From: Gammaproteobacteria bacterium
GTDB taxonomy: Bacteria; Pseudomonadota; Gammaproteobacteria; Steroidobacterales; Rariloculaceae
NCBI GenBank assembly: GCA_022826245.1
Contig: JAJDVG010000010.1
Coordinates: 1 to 64,000, forward strand
Length of the DNA stretch: 64,000 nucleotides
Direction of reading: 5' to 3'
Positions within the stretch are counted from its first letter, which is position 1; the number at the start of each line of letters is the position of its first letter. The position numbers and the translations under genes were made by a program. Positions 63,237 through 64,000 of the stretch are shown here, in pieces. The notes under the pieces are model-generated. The model was not told the DNA's origin and searched no databases. It saw only the letters and a list, made by a program, of their open reading frames with translations.

Positions 63237-63264
63237 GTTTTACCGAGACGGCAAGAATTATCAA
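63237..63264 (-). promoter_or_regulatory. Candidate promoter of the HNH endonuclease gene
   Basis: On the minus strand TTGATA (63259-63264) and TAAAAC (63237-63242) are 16 bases apart, with five and four consensus matches. It is located just upstream of the HNH start codon, giving a short leader. Confidence 0.4.
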
Positions 63265-63472
63265 CCGGTCTCGTTACGTTGCAGTTTCGATACAGCTACG
63301 GCGGCTTCGCGGCGGCGGGGTGGCCGCCAGCTTGCTCAGAGGCTATAACGTCACCGACGAGCGGCAAGGGTCCCGTTCCGGTGTCCTCCTGGCGTCGGCC
63401 CGGGATCACCCGGATTACGATAGCCCCGCTCGAGACTCTCCCTTGCGGAAGTTTCCTTACGGTTCGAAGCAC

Positions 63473-64000
63473 TTGCCCAAGCCCGCCGACAAATCACTGG
63501 TTCGAGTCGCAATAGCCGTGCCTCTGGCCGACGGCTTCGACTACCTGTGGACCGGCGCCGGAGCGCCCCCGCCTGCCGGAGCCCGCGTTCGCGTGCCGTT
63601 CGGCACGCGCGAGCGCATCGGTATCGTGCTCGACCACCCGGCGGCGACGACGCTGCCGGCGAACAGGCTCAAACCCGTCATCAAGCCGATCGACCGGCAT
63701 CCGGTGCTCGGCGATGAGTTGCTCGAAACGTTGCGTTGGGCCTCGGAGTATTACCACCACCCGATCGGCGAGGTCCTGAGTCACGCGTTGCCGGCTCTGC
63801 TGCGTCAGGGCCGGTCGCTCGACGAACCGGTCGAGCGGGTCTGGCGGCTGACTGCCGAAGGGGCGGCTCAGCCGATCGACCGCGTCGCGAGACGCGCGCG
63901 GCAGCAGGCACGTTGCCTCGACCTCCTCAAACGGCAAGAGCGCGTGGCTCAATCGGATTTGCGGCGCGCCGGATTGACCGCCGCAATCATCGGGCGGCTC
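63473..64000 (+). CDS. priA: Primosomal protein N' (PriA), N-terminal part (runs off window)
   Basis: The frame is open to the window end, so only about 176 residues of this ~730-residue helicase are seen. The N-terminus LVRVAIAVPLADGFDYLWTG and the DNA-binding region ARVRVPFGTRERIGIVLD, then WASEYYHHPIGEVLSHALPALLRQG are typical of the PriA 3'-DNA-binding domain. PriA restarts stalled replication forks. The start used here is TTG, chosen by similarity; the helicase and zinc motifs lie beyond the window. The gene is divergent from the HNH gene. Confidence 0.92.
   Translation, partial: MPKPADKSLVRVAIAVPLADGFDYLWTGAGAPPPAGARVRVPFGTRERIGIVLDHPAATTLPANRLKPVIKPIDRHPVLGDELLETLRWASEYYHHPIGEVLSHALPALLRQGRSLDEPVERVWRLTAEGAAQPIDRVARRARQQARCLDLLKRQERVAQSDLRRAGLTAAIIGRL

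Overview
This 64 kb window is a dense, GC-rich piece of a gammaproteobacterial chromosome with about 56 protein genes, two tRNA genes, no CRISPR array, no complete insertion sequence and no rRNA. The backbone supports the assignment. One block runs exoIII-pyrE-dut-coaBC-radC-rpmB-rpmG-mutM-coaD, and another runs rsmD-ftsY-ftsE-ftsX-rpoH. Both are familiar gammaproteobacterial gene orders, here joined end to end. Genes for YggX, an AmpG-like transporter and the 'proteobacterial dedicated sortase system' two-component pair fit the same class. The accessory genes (TonB-dependent receptor, DUF6152, HpaB-type monooxygenase, DUF1214, sulfotransferase, sterol-reductase-like protein, several SDRs) suggest an environmental, perhaps marine or soil, lineage that handles hydrophobic or steroid-like compounds. 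The lineage is an inference.

Layout. 0-5 kb: the end of a TonB-dependent receptor with a strong terminator, a hendecad-repeat membrane protein, two small secreted proteins, a flavin reductase and tRNA-Phe. 5-10 kb: the ergothioneine pair egtB-egtD, then acs and yggX. 10-16 kb: a TerB-like protein, a GntR/FCD regulator, a coupled amidohydrolase/M19 dipeptidase pair, mutY and tRNA-Gly(CCC). 16-20 kb: an ADP/ATP-carrier-like transporter, trmB and an ampG-like gene. 19.7-41 kb: the conserved backbone, interrupted by accessory genes (a Cache-Cache-Cu/Zn SOD fusion, a desaturase and an HpaB-type oxygenase, a gamma-glutamyltransferase, a polyglycine three-gene operon with a large secreted unknown, and a small DUF1640-like gene). 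41-52 kb: an Mpo1-like protein, the response regulator pdsR, gltB-gltD, msrA and the histidine kinase pdsS. 52-54 kb: a thiolase and an AEC transporter. 54-61 kb: a seven-gene same-strand cluster (SDR, ERG4/ERG24-like reductase, DUF1214, sulfotransferase, SDR, SRPBCC, class II aldolase). 61-64 kb: a GNAT, a fructosamine-kinase-like protein, an HNH endonuclease and the start of priA.

Most notable observations. (1) A perfect CIRCE element (the HrcA operator) lies on the promoter of rpoH, which would wire one heat-shock circuit into another. (2) An exported protein fuses two Cache sensor domains to a complete Cu/Zn superoxide dismutase. (3) A translationally overlapping trio encodes a polyglycine protein and two conserved unknowns, and its last gene overlaps the start of rsmD; it is my best candidate for an undescribed system. 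(4) A two-component pair of the dedicated sortase system is split around gltBD-msrA, with no sortase in view. (5) A gene cluster built around a bacterial sterol-reductase-like protein.
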